Positions 5,946 to 6,953 of a stretch of DNA of 6,953 nt are shown here, one piece after another. How positions within the stretch are numbered: position 1 is the first letter of the stretch; each line of letters opens with the position of its first letter. A model generated the notes under the pieces. It ran no database searches and was not told the origin of the DNA. It saw nothing but the letters and a program-made list of their open reading frames with translations. The stretch is from Deltaproteobacteria bacterium (GTDB lineage: Bacteria; JAUYMQ01): the NCBI GenBank assembly GCA_030698575.1, contig JAUYMQ010000067.1:1-6953 (forward strand). Direction: 5' to 3'. The translations under genes and the position numbers were made by a program.

Positions 5946-6953
5946 ATGCTTCCCGATCCCAACCCGCAAGAGCGTCGCTGGTGGGGAGCCGCGGTTTCGG
6001 CCCTGACGTTGATGCTCGCTCTTGTCCGGCTGGGCCAGTCGAGCCTCTGGGCCGATGAGTCCTACACCGCGAACATCGGGCTCCAGGTTCTGAAATTCGG
6101 TCTGCCGCGAATGGAGGGCAGCCTGTTCGTCCCCGAATCGATTGAGTGGGGCGTCCGGGGAGGGATCTGGATCTGGGACGGCTGGCTGCAGTACTACATC
6201 TCCGCGGCCGGGGAAGCGATCTTCGGTCAAACGGCGTTCGGCGCCCGTTTCTTCCACACTCTGGCGGGCGCCCTCGTTCCCTGGGCCGCGTACCCTCTGT
6301 TTCGGGCCATCGCTTCGAGGCGCGGCGTCGCGGAGTCCGCAACGCTGCTGACGGGCCTGTCGGTCCAGTTCCTGGTCGCCATCCGCCAGGCGCGCTACTA
6401 TCCGGAAGGCATCCTCCTCACGGTCCTGCTGCTCCGCGCCTATCAGGGGGGACTTGTCGGCCGGCCTCGCGCCGCCTGGATGCTTGCTCTCTGGTCGGTC
6501 TTCCTTTTCTACACGAACTTCGTCTGGTTCAGCCTCCTCGGAGTCACGCTATTGATCCATTTGGCGCTCGTCCGGCCGCCCCTCGGCGTGTCGGCTCGGA
6601 TGGCGGCCGCGGGCCTCAGCGCGCTTGTGACAATCCTGCCCTTTGCACTCTGGAGCCGTGTGTGGGACCGCCGATGGGGGACGTCGATCTCCAGCCAGGA
6701 TCCCTACATTGCGCTTTCCGCCATCAGGTATTACCTGCTAGAGATCAATCTCCACGGGGCGCCGATGCTGCTCCTCTTCGGGGCGGCCGCGTATGCCGCG
6801 GGTCGAGCCCATCCCGTGAGGGCAGTGCTGTGCCTTCTCGGCGCCGTGCTCTTTCCGGCTGTGCTCCCTCAGAGCTACACGCCGTTAGCGACATGGGTCT
6901 TCGCGGTTCTTCTCGTCGTCTTCGGAGGCGTCGGCGTCGCCATGATCGCGTCG
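5946..6953 (+). CDS. GT-C membrane glycosyltransferase, PMT/ArnT-like (5' part; runs off window)
   Basis: The frame is open from ATG 5946 to the window end (336 codons, no stop). A short charged N terminus (RR at 10-11) precedes a first membrane helix (about 13-31), then LWADESY with Asp37-Glu38, the acidic motif that GT-C enzymes of the GT39/GT83 type carry in their first periplasmic loop as catalytic acid/base or metal-binding residues. A second family mark, QARYYPEG (148-155), follows, and the rest is strings of hydrophobic helices (about 100-120, 155-166, 178-208, 218-236, 273-285, 290-306 and 314-334). These enzymes move a sugar from a polyprenyl-phosphate donor to lipid, protein or glycan on the periplasmic side; donor and acceptor cannot be told here. 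Full members are usually 450-600 residues, so roughly the last third is missing. It starts 24 bp after the dehydrogenase stop and lacks a good ribosome-binding site, so read-through transcription and weak or coupled translation are possible. Confidence 0.82.
   Translation, partial: MLPDPNPQERRWWGAAVSALTLMLALVRLGQSSLWADESYTANIGLQVLKFGLPRMEGSLFVPESIEWGVRGGIWIWDGWLQYYISAAGEAIFGQTAFGARFFHTLAGALVPWAAYPLFRAIASRRGVAESATLLTGLSVQFLVAIRQARYYPEGILLTVLLLRAYQGGLVGRPRAAWMLALWSVFLFYTNFVWFSLLGVTLLIHLALVRPPLGVSARMAAAGLSALVTILPFALWSRVWDRRWGTSISSQDPYIALSAIRYYLLEINLHGAPMLLLFGAAAYAAGRAHPVRAVLCLLGAVLFPAVLPQSYTPLATWVFAVLLVVFGGVGVAMIAS

Noticed and set aside
2757-6257. A 1166-codon open frame on the minus strand covering the protease, dehydrogenase and glycosyltransferase genes.
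   Set aside because: It is antisense to genes with clear family motifs, its product is a low-complexity Arg/Gly/His/Glu-rich string without recognisable domains, and long antisense frames are common in high-GC DNA.
1-6953. tRNA, rRNA, CRISPR array or transposase gene.
   Set aside because: No cloverleaf, rRNA signature, regularly spaced repeat array or transposase-like product was seen on either strand.

Overview
The window is a high-GC bacterial chromosome segment (about 63-65% G+C by eye), with every convincing gene on the + strand. An alternative complex III cluster, a site-2 protease with CBS domains, a methylsuccinyl-CoA-dehydrogenase-like enzyme and a GT-C glycosyltransferase together fit a respiring Gram-negative of the Myxococcota/deltaproteobacterial or a similar deep lineage. 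This placement is an inference, and no single gene fixes the taxon.

Layout: (1) Bases 3-500 and 582-1862 are the end of an alternative complex III (act) operon: the 3' part of actE (monohaem cytochrome c), then actF (NrfD-like, about ten membrane segments). A good intrinsic terminator at 1894-1928 closes the operon, and no cytochrome oxidase genes follow it here. (2) Directly against the terminator lies a 71-bp element with perfect 20-bp inverted repeats (1928-1998), resembling a REP/MITE-type repeat. (3) Bases 2048-2980 encode an exported protein of six 42-residue tetratricopeptide repeats of kinesin-light-chain type; its signal peptide contains an in-frame 15-bp tandem repeat. Bases 3003-4088 follow after 22 bp and encode a Rip3-like intramembrane metalloprotease with two CBS domains. 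The two probably form one transcription unit. (4) After 180 bp holding a plausible sigma-70 promoter and a strong hairpin, bases 4269-5921 encode a 550-residue acyl-CoA dehydrogenase with an N-terminal extension, most like (2S)-methylsuccinyl-CoA dehydrogenase. (5) Bases 5946-6953 are the 5' part of a GT-C (PMT/ArnT-like) membrane glycosyltransferase that runs off the window.

ActE and ActF belong to one membrane complex that oxidises quinol and reduces an electron acceptor. The TPR protein and the protease may be functionally linked (both at the envelope), but this rests on adjacency alone. The dehydrogenase and glycosyltransferase have no evident link to them or to each other.

No obviously new system is visible. 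The best second-look items are the inverted-repeat element, the repeat-built signal peptide, the TPR/protease pair, the structured leader of the dehydrogenase gene, and a strong excess of GATC sites across the window.
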